Part shown: positions 10,093-17,187 of the stretch, piece by piece | How the letters are laid out: each line of letters starts with the position of its first letter | Numbering within the stretch: the stretch's first letter is position 1 | Notes under the pieces: model-generated | Seen by the model: the letters and a program-made list of their open reading frames with translations, nothing else | Databases searched by the model: none | Told to the model about the DNA's origin: nothing | Position numbers and translations under genes: made by a program | Origin: Clostridium brassicae | Lineage (GTDB): Bacteria; Bacillota; Clostridia; Clostridiales; Clostridiaceae | Assembly (NCBI RefSeq): GCF_026738875.1 | Contig: NZ_JAPQFJ010000002.1 | Span: forward strand, 186,001-250,000 | Length of the DNA stretch: 64,000 nt | Direction: 5' to 3'

Positions 10093-10190
10093 CTACCTAA
10101 AAATAAAAATACTAAATAAGAAAATTGCATTTAGCTATACAGTTTGCAAAATATATAGTTTTATAAAATAAAGAATATATTTAACGACAA

Positions 10191-10224
10191 ATAGAGCTGC
10201 AAGTTAAGCAGCTCTTATTTATTT
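10191..10224 (+). terminator. Terminator after the MutS-like gene
   Basis: Stem GAGCTGC (10194-10200) with GCAGCTC (10208-10214) and a 7-nt loop, followed by TTATTTATTT. The remainder of the 351-bp gap (10093-10443) holds only A+T-rich DNA and the promoter at 10299-10327. Confidence 0.7.
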
Positions 10225-10296
10225 ATTGCAAGATACTGTTGCAGAATGAGTAGATTAGTAAATGCTACTTCACTTTTAAAATTTTTTGTTTGTTTC

Positions 10297-10327
10297 AATT
10301 GTAATTATTTTACAATTAGGGTATAAT
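10297..10327 (+). promoter_or_regulatory. Promoter with overlapping inverted repeat
   Basis: -35 TTGTAA at 10299-10304, 17-bp spacer, -10 TATAAT at 10322-10327. The inverted repeat AATTGTAA (10297-10304) / TTACAATT (10310-10317) has a 5-bp centre, covers the -35 box and reaches into the spacer, a position suited to a repressor. The spacing does not fit GlnR/TnrA or Rex boxes, so no factor is assigned. It would give a leader of about 110 nt before the gene at 10444. Confidence 0.5.
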
Positions 10328-10443
10328 TTTTCTCATACTAATAAATTGTTAAATGGATATATATATTAAAATTCTTTTAAATCAAATCTTGTCTTAAACT
10401 AAAAGTTATTTGATTGTACTTTATTTTAGTTGGAGGTTAAATA

Positions 10444-10959
10444 GTGAATAGTAAATATATACAATATATTGGATCTATAAAAGAGGATGAGTTAAAAAGA
10501 GAAATATTGGAATTAATTAAGTTATTTCCGGAGGTCAGAGAATATTATGATTTAAGAATAGATCCTGAATTAGAGAAGAATATGTTAGATAGATACAAGA
10601 AAGTTATAAAAAATGAATTTTTCCCAGAAAAAGAAGATATTAAGATGAGATATTCTGTGGTTAGTGAAACAATAATCGATTTTCAAAGGAGAGCGTTAAT
10701 ACCAGATAACTCTATCGAGTTAATGCTGTATTATGTGGAAATAGCTCTGGATTTTACTAAACTATATGGAGATATTGGAGAAAAATTTTATATAAGTGTA
10801 GAAGGAACTTTTGATAAAGCGTTAAATTATATTTTTAAGAAAGGGCTTGAAAGAAAATTTTATTCAAAGATAAAGGAACTTCTTGATAGAACATCATATA
10901 TAGAAGGGGATTTTCAAACTAATATGGTAGAGATTTTTTATAAGTATTTTGATTTATGA
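10444..10959 (+). CDS. DUF6155-like protein of unknown function
   Basis: 171 residues, no membrane segment, mostly helical and charged (MNSKYIQYIGSIKEDELKRE near the start, then ELIKLFPEVREYYDLRI). It resembles the small cytosolic DUF6155 family common in Firmicutes, where no function is known. The GTG start at 10444 has TGGAGG 10 bp upstream. It is preceded by a clear promoter with a possible operator and is probably transcribed alone, as 74 bp separate it from the next gene. The assignment is from memory of the family pattern only. Confidence 0.55.
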   Translation: MNSKYIQYIGSIKEDELKREILELIKLFPEVREYYDLRIDPELEKNMLDRYKKVIKNEFFPEKEDIKMRYSVVSETIIDFQRRALIPDNSIELMLYYVEIALDFTKLYGDIGEKFYISVEGTFDKALNYIFKKGLERKFYSKIKELLDRTSYIEGDFQTNMVEIFYKYFDL

Positions 10960-11033
10960 TTAATTAGTTAATTATTGAGGGATAATAAAACACAAGAATA
11001 GAATTAATTATTGCATAAAAGGAGGTAATTTGT

Positions 11034-11273
11034 ATGGAAAATAATACTATAACCGTGAAAAATGAATTTGGAAAAATGGTAAAATTAGAAATAGTTGATG
11101 CCTTAAAAGTTGGAGACAATAAGTATGTTATAGTTTCAGAAAAAGGCTCAGATACAGCTAATGCATATAAGGAAGTTACTAAAAATGAAAAAGAAATAGA
11201 GTATGCTTCTATAGGTGGAGGCGCAGAATTTAAGAAAGTATTAGAAGCATATAATGCTAAACATAATCAATAA
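11034..11273 (+). CDS. DUF1292 domain protein
   Basis: 79 residues. It has the DUF1292 pattern: an ITV-NE-G----LEIVDALKVGDNKYVIV beta-rich core, then acidic residues and a helical tail (EFKKVLEAYNAKHNQ). DUF1292 proteins are small cytosolic proteins of Firmicutes, often beside yrrK/yqgF-type or housekeeping genes, and their function is unknown. The ATG at 11034 has AAAGGAGG 9 bp upstream. It ends just before a bidirectional hairpin terminator shared with the converging exporter gene. Confidence 0.75.
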   Translation: MENNTITVKNEFGKMVKLEIVDALKVGDNKYVIVSEKGSDTANAYKEVTKNEKEIEYASIGGGAEFKKVLEAYNAKHNQ

Positions 11274-11276
11274 TAA

Positions 11277-11305
11277 TTTATGAGCTGTATAAAACAGCTC
11301 ATAAA
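11277..11305. terminator. Bidirectional hairpin between convergent genes
   Basis: A perfect 12-bp stem (11277-11288 with 11294-11305) and a 5-nt loop, sitting 4 bp after one stop codon and 38 bp from the converging one. T-runs are weak on both sides, so efficiency is uncertain. Confidence 0.6.
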
Positions 11306-11342
11306 TATTGATATATATTCTAAATTTTAAAGATCCAGGGTG

Positions 11343-12218
11343 CTATTTATTTTTTAATGTCTTTAATATCTTAACTAGTTCATTAATATGATAGTTATAT
11401 ACTATAGTTTCATCTGTATTATTATAACAAGTATTTTTTATTTTTATATTATATAGGTTTTCTAATTGAAGTTGGTTATTTAAGTTAAGGTTACATGGTG
11501 AGTTTATAGAATTTATAGTATATAGGTGACTATAAATATTTTGACATAGTTTGAGAGCGGAATTTAAATTTTTTATTGCTACTTCGTTGTTTTTTAGATA
11601 ATTAACTTCTAAACAGTAAGAATCAAGATGTTTATCAAAAAGAAAAATTTTTTTTCTTAAATCATATAAATTAAGAGATATGTTATCATAAATCTTGTTT
11701 TTTAACATTTTAGACGTAGTAATTATAATATCTTCTTTCATTTCATTTAAATCATCTAAGTGTTTTGGTGGAAAAACAAAATAATTAACCAATACAGAGA
11801 TAATAATGCCTAAAAATGTCTCCAAAAGCCTATTTATACTATAAGTTAGAGGGGCTCTATCCATTAGATTTGTCATTATAGCCAAAAAAACAATACAAGC
11901 TATGGTTGTAGATTTTTTTTTGCTTATAAAATTACATATGTATATAATTAATATTATTCCAAGGCTACATAATAAAGCATTTCCTGGTTGTATAAGGGCA
12001 AAGACAAGTCCCATTAATGCTCCTATAAAAGTTCCGATCATTCTATGTTTTCCAACATTAAACGAATCAAACATTGAACTCTGCATAGAAATTACAGCAG
12101 CGATACAAGCATAAAAAGGGTAATTAACACTAAATAATTTTAAAATAATGATACATAAAAAAACGGAAAGAGCAGTTTTAAAATTTCTCATTCCTATTTT
12201 TTCTATATTAATTTGCAT
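11343..12218 (-). CDS. Aromatic-acid exporter / FUSC-family membrane protein
   Basis: 291 residues. The N-terminal half holds about four to five membrane segments (from LSVFLCIIILKLF, then YACIAAVISMQSS, GTFIGALMGLVFALI and LGIIISVLVNYFVFPPK). A soluble helical C-terminal half of about 130 residues follows. This is the ArAE_1/DUF939 layout (YqjA/YgaE-like in Bacillus), a half-size relative of the AaeB/FUSC efflux proteins. Substrates of the Firmicutes members are not known. The RBS AAAGGAGTT lies before the start on the minus strand. It stands alone. Confidence 0.78.
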   Translation of the reverse strand: MQINIEKIGMRNFKTALSVFLCIIILKLFSVNYPFYACIAAVISMQSSMFDSFNVGKHRMIGTFIGALMGLVFALIQPGNALLCSLGIILIIYICNFISKKKSTTIACIVFLAIMTNLMDRAPLTYSINRLLETFLGIIISVLVNYFVFPPKHLDDLNEMKEDIIITTSKMLKNKIYDNISLNLYDLRKKIFLFDKHLDSYCLEVNYLKNNEVAIKNLNSALKLCQNIYSHLYTINSINSPCNLNLNNQLQLENLYNIKIKNTCYNNTDETIVYNYHINELVKILKTLKNK

Positions 12219-12415
12219 TTTTTATTAACTCCTTTTGATGAATAATTTAATATGAACATAGTATATTTTATACACAATAATTAGTTTATATCAAATACCA
12301 TAAAAAGAATAATATGTATTTATCGTAAGTATAATGCTTAAATGCTAGAAAAATTATGTTATAGCTAAAAATTTTCTGGATAGTTAAAAAAATATAAAAA
12401 AAGTTTGTTAAATGA

Positions 12416-12444
12416 TTGACAAAAAAATAAAAATGTGTTATATT
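12416..12444 (+). promoter_or_regulatory. Strong sigma-A promoter for the STAS-like gene
   Basis: Consensus TTGACA (12416-12421), 17-bp spacer, TATATT (12439-12444). Transcription should begin near 12451, about 80 nt before the ATG at 12531. Confidence 0.8.
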
Positions 12445-12530
12445 ACAGTTACAAAGAAAAATAAAATAAATGAAACAGATTGAAAGAAAAAATAATAAAA
12501 TTTTTTAGTTATTATGTGGGGGGATTGGGT

Positions 12531-12803
12531 ATGAAAGAGATAGTAGTTAAAGAAGTATTAGGAGTGAACCCAAGTATAGAAGACGCTATAATTTTAAAAG
12601 AAATGATAAACGATAGCTTAGATGAGAGCATCACACTAGATTTTTCTGAATTACAAAGTTTACCTTGTGCATTCTTTGCTAATTTATTAACAGATATAAT
12701 GTATAAAAGAGGAAGAGAAAAGGTTATTAGTAATTTAAAAGTTAAAAATTTAACCAATAAAAGAGATTTTGATAGAATATTGTTAGGAACATCTTATTGC
12801 TAA
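12531..12803 (+). CDS. STAS-like DUF4325 protein
   Basis: 90 residues from the ATG at 12531, which has GGGGGGATT 5 bp upstream. A longer frame from a TTG at 12480 lacks an RBS and runs through the Shine-Dalgarno sequence, so it was not used. The core ESITLDFSELQSLPCAFFANLL resembles the DUF4325 STAS-like fold (LDF.GI..++SSF.N....). STAS-like proteins can act as phospho-switch or anti-anti-sigma-type partners, but the phosphorylatable serine pattern is not clear here. It is monocistronic with a strong promoter and terminator. No function is assigned. Confidence 0.68.
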   Translation: MKEIVVKEVLGVNPSIEDAIILKEMINDSLDESITLDFSELQSLPCAFFANLLTDIMYKRGREKVISNLKVKNLTNKRDFDRILLGTSYC

Positions 12804-12861
12804 TTATAGTTTATTATAAACTTTAATTATTATAAATTTTAGTTAATTATCAATTTAAAAT

Positions 12862-12947
12862 AAATAAATCCCAAGTTTCCAAGTTATCCAAATAAAAACA
12901 TCCTTTATAGTTTTCTGTAAAGGGTGTTTTTATTTTGGGATTATTTA
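12862..12947 (+). terminator. Two-layer hairpin terminator
   Basis: Inner stem: AACATCCTTTA (to 12907) pairs with TAAAGGGTGTT (from 12918) with one G-U. An outer stem encloses it: AAATCCCAA (ends 12874) with TTGGGATTATTT (from 12935). Between the outer 5' arm and the inner hairpin lies a C/A-rich single strand with two TCCAA repeats. The T-run is in the inner 3' arm (TGTTTTTATTTT). It terminates the STAS-like gene. The extra outer layer is unusual. Confidence 0.6.
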
Positions 12948-13073
12948 TAATAAAATATGAGTTTAGAGGTGTATTTTTAAATAGATAGACATTTTATATT
13001 TTAAATATATATGAGATAATGTATAAAATATAAGTATAATGAGATGCATAAGGAACTAGGGGGTGATACTATT

Positions 13074-14423
13074 ATGGAAAAAGAATTGTTAAATGCTGTA
13101 TTTAATAGTATTTCTGATGGAATTCTTGTTTTAAATGATAAATTACATATAATAAAATTTAATAAAATGGCTGTTCATATATTAGGTTTACTAGATAACA
13201 TTTTAATGGGTAAATATATAAAAGATATATTTGATGATTATATACTATTGGAAGAGTGTTTTAAAAAGAACAGAAGTTACAAGAATCAAGATTGCACATT
13301 TACTATTAAAGAAAACAAAATTCGTTGTGTTACTAATGTATGTCCAATAATAAGTAAAGTAGAGAAAATAGGTATTGTAATAATTTTTAGAGATACTAGA
13401 CATATTCATAAAGTGGTAAACAATGTAATAGGATATAGTGCCCAATATACATTTCAAGATATAGTAACCAAAAATCCATATATGAAAAAAATTATTCAAT
13501 ATGCCAGAAAGGCCGCTAATACAGATTGCAATATATTATTAGAAGGTAAAAGTGGTACAGGAAAAGAGGTTTTTGCTCAATCTATACATAATCATAGTAG
13601 TAGAGCTAAAGGCCCTTTTGTGGCTGTTAATTGTGCAGCTATTCCAAGAGAACTATTTGAAAGTGAGCTTTTTGGGTACGAAAAAGGAGCTTTTACAGGT
13701 GCTAAGAAAGGCGGTTATCCTGGAAAGTTTGAATTAGCAGAAGGTGGAACAATCTTTCTAGATGAGATAGGGGAATTACCTTTTGATATACAATCTAAGC
13801 TATTAAGAGTGTTAGATAATCACAAAATTGTAAGGGTAGGGTCTACTTATGAAAAAAAAATAGATGTAAGAGTGATATCAGCAACTAATAAGAAGTTATC
13901 AGAAGAAGTTAATAAAAAAAATTTTAGGTATGATCTTTTTTATAGATTAAATGTGATAGGAATACAACTTATGGAGCTTAAAGATAGACATGAGGATATA
14001 GAGATATTGGTAAGATATTTTATGAATAAGCTAAATTTAAACAATAAAAATTCAATAAAAAATATAGAAATGAGAGCCATGAAAGAACTACAGAAATATC
14101 AATGGTGCGGTAATGTAAGGGAATTAAGAAATGTAATAGAAAAAGCATATTATTTGTGTGATAAAGATAGTATAACTAGGGAATACTTACTTACTTTATT
14201 GAAGGACAAGCCTAAAATGGAACAATATTTTAAATTAGATATAAATAGCATAGCATTTAAACAGGAAAAAGAAATAGTACCTATTAAAATTTTAGAAGAG
14301 CAAAGTATAGAGAATGCACTTAAGATACTTAATGGTAATGTTGAGGAAGCGGCTAAGGCTTTAGGAATAAGTAGAGCTACCATTTATAGAAAGATCAATA
14401 AATATGGAATAGATATATTATAA
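13074..14423 (+). CDS. Sigma-54-dependent transcriptional activator with PAS sensor
   Basis: 449 residues from the ATG at 13074, preceded by AGGGGGTG (13058-13065). An upstream ATG at 13044 has no RBS. The N-terminal PAS domain spans about 3-110 (AVFNSISDGILVLND). The AAA+ domain spans about 135-370, with Walker A EGKSGTGKEVFAQ, the sigma-54 contact motif ELFGYEKGAFTGAKKG and Walker B GGTIFLDEIGEL. A C-terminal Fis-type HTH covers the last 40 residues (AAKALGISRATIYRKINKYG). Such proteins open RpoN promoters by ATP hydrolysis after sensing a small ligand through PAS. A matching -24/-12 promoter and repeated candidate binding sites lie immediately downstream, before an ECF transporter gene. 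The target is inferred from that context. Confidence 0.95.
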   Translation: MEKELLNAVFNSISDGILVLNDKLHIIKFNKMAVHILGLLDNILMGKYIKDIFDDYILLEECFKKNRSYKNQDCTFTIKENKIRCVTNVCPIISKVEKIGIVIIFRDTRHIHKVVNNVIGYSAQYTFQDIVTKNPYMKKIIQYARKAANTDCNILLEGKSGTGKEVFAQSIHNHSSRAKGPFVAVNCAAIPRELFESELFGYEKGAFTGAKKGGYPGKFELAEGGTIFLDEIGELPFDIQSKLLRVLDNHKIVRVGSTYEKKIDVRVISATNKKLSEEVNKKNFRYDLFYRLNVIGIQLMELKDRHEDIEILVRYFMNKLNLNNKNSIKNIEMRAMKELQKYQWCGNVRELRNVIEKAYYLCDKDSITREYLLTLLKDKPKMEQYFKLDINSIAFKQEKEIVPIKILEEQSIENALKILNGNVEEAAKALGISRATIYRKINKYGIDIL

Positions 14424-14428
14424 TAAGA

Positions 14429-14495
14429 TGTATCGAAATGAGAATAAATATGAAATTTTCTCATTTCGAGAATAAAAAATGTATCATAATGAGAA
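14429..14495 (+). promoter_or_regulatory. Candidate upstream activator sites (enhancers) for the sigma-54 regulator
   Basis: TGTATCGAAATGAGAA (14429-14444) recurs as TGTATCATAATGAGAA (14480-14495), 51 bp apart or about five helical turns. Between them TTCTCATTTCGA (14458-14469) is the exact reverse complement of 14433-14444, giving a 12-bp inverted repeat with a 13-bp centre. A weaker copy (CTCATTTCTT) lies at 14531-14540. The sites lie about 50-140 bp upstream of the predicted start, the usual enhancer distance. The first palindrome may also terminate the regulator transcript. Confidence 0.7.
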
Positions 14496-14544
14496 AGTTT
14501 TTTGCGTTTTTTCATAAAGGCTTGAAAATCCTCATTTCTTAAAA

Positions 14545-14560
14545 TGGCATGGAAAATGCT
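14545..14560 (+). promoter_or_regulatory. Sigma-54 (-24/-12) promoter
   Basis: TGGCATGGAAAATGCT has GG (14546-14547) and GC (14558-14559) separated by exactly 10 bp, matching TGGCAC-N5-TTGCA. The predicted start is near 14571, 37 bp before the ATG of the ECF component. Confidence 0.85.
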
Positions 14561-14607
14561 GACGTATTTTATAACAATATAGATAAATAGGAAAGGAGAG
14601 AAAGCTT

Positions 14608-15150
14608 ATGAGAAAAAATACAAATATTAATCAAATGGTTAGAGCAGCCGTAATAATAGCATTAGGAATAGTACTGCCTATATTTTTCCATGTATTTGGA
14701 CAAAATGCAGGAGCAGTTTTTTTACCGATGCATATACCTATTTTGATTGGTGGATTTATGCTTAGTCCAATATATGCTTTACTAACAGGAATAATTACTC
14801 CATTATTAAGTCATTTATTTACAGGTATGCCTCCGTTTCCAATTGTATATGTAATGATATTAGAACTTGCTGCATATGGATTTTTTACATCACTATTTTA
14901 TAATCGTATAAAATTGGGAATGTATCCATCTTTAATATTAGCTATGCTAGTAGGAAGAGGTTTTAACATAGCAGGAGTATATACAATAATGCATATGATT
15001 ATGGGAAAACCTTTTAAATTTAAAGTAGTTGCTACAGGGCTATTTATAAAAGGATTTCCAGGGATAGCAATACAGTTGATTCTAATACCATTAATTGTAT
15101 ATGGGATTAGAAGAAGCCTTTCTATAGAAAGAGATAGTAGAACAATGTAA
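14608..15150 (+). CDS. ECF transporter S component (vitamin/cofactor-type), substrate unknown
   Basis: 180 residues with about five to six membrane segments. The signature GAVFLPMHIPILIGGFMLSP and the following GIITPLLSHLFTGMPPFP are typical of a clostridial branch of energy-coupling-factor S components (ECF_trnsprt). S components bind the substrate and dock with a shared EcfA-A'-T module, which is not encoded in this window. The start has AAAGGAGAG upstream. The gene sits behind a -24/-12 promoter and next to a sigma-54 activator, so expression should follow that regulator's PAS ligand, possibly the transported compound. The stop codon is fused to the first hairpin of the repeat at 15148. 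Confidence 0.82.
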   Translation: MRKNTNINQMVRAAVIIALGIVLPIFFHVFGQNAGAVFLPMHIPILIGGFMLSPIYALLTGIITPLLSHLFTGMPPFPIVYVMILELAAYGFFTSLFYNRIKLGMYPSLILAMLVGRGFNIAGVYTIMHMIMGKPFKFKVVATGLFIKGFPGIAIQLILIPLIVYGIRRSLSIERDSRTM

Positions 15151-15245
15151 TAATGTTGCGATGCAACATTATTTTAGAGAAGAGTGAACAGTAAAGGAGG
15201 AATTTCCTCCTAGTGTTAGAAAATCTTTGAATTAAGTAAAAGAAT

Positions 15246-15283
15246 AAGCTCATAATGAAAAATTAATTTTTCATTATGAGCTT
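15246..15283. terminator. Perfect 38-bp palindrome inside repeat copy 1
   Basis: Arms of 19 bp (15246-15264 and 15265-15283), beginning AAGCTCATAATG, are followed by TGTTGTT. In copy 2 the same hairpin (55002-55039) is slightly less perfect and is followed by TGTTTTT. It probably terminates read-through from the upstream transporter gene. Confidence 0.6.
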
Positions 15284-15683
15284 TGTTGTTAATCTAAATA
15301 AAAGAGCTGATAAGCTCTTAAAAGCGGTAGCTTGCGGATTTATATGAAGTTTTATGTTTATTTAACTATCTAAAAAGTTAAACTATAAGCTGGAGCATAG
15401 ACTCTTTTTTTATAAATATTAACGTTATAAACAGATATCATTTGCATAATTACAGCATTTAAACTATGTTTTACAAACCTTTTAATTTTAAGGTTTTGTT
15501 TACTATTTATTTTGTAAACAAAATCTTAATTTCAAATGTTGAACGCTTGAAAAATAGCGCCTTATTTTAAAATAGTTTTTCTATTTAGTTTAAAGATTTT
15601 ATGACGTTAGGAAGAAAATCATCCTTTAGTGTTCCTCTCCTCCCCAATATACATTTTTAACTATATTAATTATAAAAAATCAA

Positions 15684-15929
15684 GGCAGAGGAACAAGATT
15701 TTCTTATATATGTAGTTAGCAGATTAAACTTTGAAGTAGCGATTAGAAGTACTTAAGGTGGAGAATTCTAAAAATTCGTAATTGCAGGAATGGACTCCTG
15801 CAGCCGAATTGCGTCATGGACGACGTATAGTGAGGGTAGGATTTTTAGAAGGCTACGCCTTTAGTACTTCTTTGCGTGCTGAAGGTTTAATGGATAACTA
15901 CATATATTTAGAAAACCTATTCCTCTGCC
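15684..15929 (+). ncRNA. Candidate large structured RNA in repeat copy 1
   Basis: Several long-range helices nest in order. GGCAGAGGAA (15684-15693) pairs with 15920-15929. ATATATGTAGTTA (15706-15718) pairs perfectly with TAACTACATATAT (15895-15907). ATTAAAC (15723-15729) pairs with 15885-15891. AGAAGTACTTAAGG (15745-15758) pairs with 15858-15871 with one mismatch. They enclose AATTCG/CGAATT, a TGCAGGA/TCCTGCA hairpin (15783-15802) and a GGGTAG/CTAC arm (15834-15856). No known Rfam class was recognised; raiA-type or other ornate RNAs are possibilities only. No promoter was pinpointed. A 63-codon open frame overlaps but is rejected as coding. Confidence 0.6.
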
Positions 15930-16021
15930 GTTATTCATTAAGTTGTAATATTATTCTAATGCAAAGTATGTAATTATATAATGTTTTATGTAAATAAAAA
16001 ATGATGAAATTAAAGCCATAG

Positions 16022-16050
16022 TTGAAAATATATAGATTTAATGATATAAT
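16022..16050 (+). promoter_or_regulatory. Promoter of the FMN riboswitch-ribB unit
   Basis: TTGAAA (16022-16027), 17-bp spacer, TATAAT (16045-16050). The start is expected near 16057, just before the aptamer. Confidence 0.8.
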
Positions 16051-16064
16051 GTGTATGTTATTGT

Positions 16065-16205
<141 letters not shown>

Positions 16206-16218
16206 ATGAATCTTTTAT

Positions 16219-16261
16219 TTAGGTAATGTGTATTTTGTACGCTTTTATCTAATCATTTTTT
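16219..16261 (+). terminator. Riboswitch-controlled terminator before ribB
   Basis: A stem TTAGGTAA...TTATCTAA with an inner GTGTA/TACGC pairing (16219-16252) is followed by TCATTTTTT (T-run 16256-16261). Its position 14 bp after the aptamer fits transcription attenuation when FMN is bound. Confidence 0.72.
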
Positions 16262-16325
16262 GATGCACTTCTTTCTCTTATCATAAGTCCTGATAAAAAT
16301 TATATTTTTAGAGAGGAGTTTTATG

Positions 16326-16979
16326 ATGGAAAAATCATTACTATCCCAATTTGGTGAACCAATTCAACGTGTTGAAAAAGCACTACAAAATCTTAAACAA
16401 GGAAAAGGGGTACTTTTAGTTGACGACGAAGATCGTGAAAATGAAGGTGATCTTATTTTCCCAGCTGAAACTATCACAGAATCTCAAATGGCAATGTTAA
16501 TTAGAGAATGTAGCGGTATTGTATGCCTTTGCCTTACATCTGAAAAGTTACGTCAACTTGAGTTGCCTCAGATGGTAACTAATAACACAAGTAAGTATCA
16601 GACAGCATTTACTGTTTCAATTGAAGCATGTGAAGGAGTAACTACAGGAGTTTCTGCTGCTGATCGTGTTACTACAATTCGCACTGCGGTAAAAGAAGGA
16701 TGTAAAGCGGAGGAAATTTCTCGTCCTGGCCATGTTTTCCCTCTTTGTGCCCGTGAAAATGGTGTTTTAACTAGACGTGGACATACAGAAGGAACAGTTG
16801 ATTTGATGAGTCTTGCAGGATATACACCCTCAGGAATTCTTTGTGAATTGACAAATCCTAATGGAACTATGGCAAGGTTGCCTGAAATTGTTGATTTTGC
16901 TAATAAGCATGATATGTCTGTGGTTACTATTGAGGATATTGTTCAGTATAGAACACAATCATTTGATACTGCATTGTAA
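16326..16979 (+). CDS. ribB: 3,4-dihydroxy-2-butanone-4-phosphate synthase, stand-alone type
   Basis: 217 residues, the length of E. coli RibB, without the GTP cyclohydrolase II domain of clostridial RibBA. It makes the four-carbon riboflavin precursor from ribulose-5-phosphate. Conserved motifs are [34 protein letters not shown] and [12 protein letters not shown]. It resembles the gammaproteobacterial stand-alone RibB closely throughout. Base use is unlike the neighbours: 8 of 12 arginines use CGN codons, whereas surrounding genes use almost only AGA/AGG. This suggests acquisition by transfer, now placed under an FMN riboswitch. The ATG at 16326 is preferred (AGGAG 7 bp upstream); ATG at 16323 is also possible. 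Confidence 0.95.
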   Translation: MEKSLLSQFGEPIQRVEKALQNLKQGKGVLLVDDEDRENEGDLIFPAETITESQMAMLIRECSGIVCLCLTSEKLRQLELPQMVTNNTSKYQTAFTVSIEACEGVTTGVSAADRVTTIRTAVKEGCKAEEISRPGHVFPLCARENGVLTRRGHTEGTVDLMSLAGYTPSGILCELTNPNGTMARLPEIVDFANKHDMSVVTIEDIVQYRTQSFDTAL

Positions 16980-17055
16980 TTAAAAAGTTAAAATTATTTT
17001 AATATATAATAGATAGTTAAAAGACTTTAGTAATAAAAAATTTAAATTATAAAAT

Positions 17056-17098
17056 AAAGGAACCTAATTATAGAGTTTATCTGTAGTTAGGTTCCTTT
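17056..17098. terminator. Terminator between ribB and the HAD gene
   Basis: A perfect 12-bp stem (17056-17067 with 17087-17098) and a 19-nt loop, with T-rich sequence in the 3' arm and beyond (CCTTTACTATTTATT). It lies between convergent genes. Confidence 0.7.
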
Positions 17099-17187
17099 AC
17101 TATTTATTGTTATAAACATGTTCCTAATGTGTTTAATCAATGGATAAGCAGTACACAAGAATGAGCTAGTATCTTATGTATAAAGAA

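Larger units (their letters stand above)
15148..15958 (+). repeat. Dispersed non-coding repeat, copy 1 (long form)
   Basis: About 810 bp with clear similarity to 54890-55307. In order it holds a hairpin AATAATGTTGC/GCAACATTATT directly on the upstream stop codon, an AGGAGG/CCTCCT hairpin (15195-15211), a perfect 38-bp palindrome, and AAGAGCT/AGCTCTT (15302-15319). About 450 bp unique to this copy follow, then a block ending CCATTAAG-like and TAATATTATTCTA, shared with copy 2. The ends are imperfectly inverted: AATAATGTTGC at the left, and AATAATATTAC reading in from the right (9 of 11 match). No transposase is present. It may be a miniature mobile element or a multi-part RNA locus. Confidence 0.85.

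Noticed and set aside
15782-15973. 63-codon open frame across the repeat copy 1 RNA, also open in copy 2
   Set aside because: No start codon with an RBS, and of 12 substitutions between copies only 2 are at third codon positions. The conservation follows RNA pairing, not protein.
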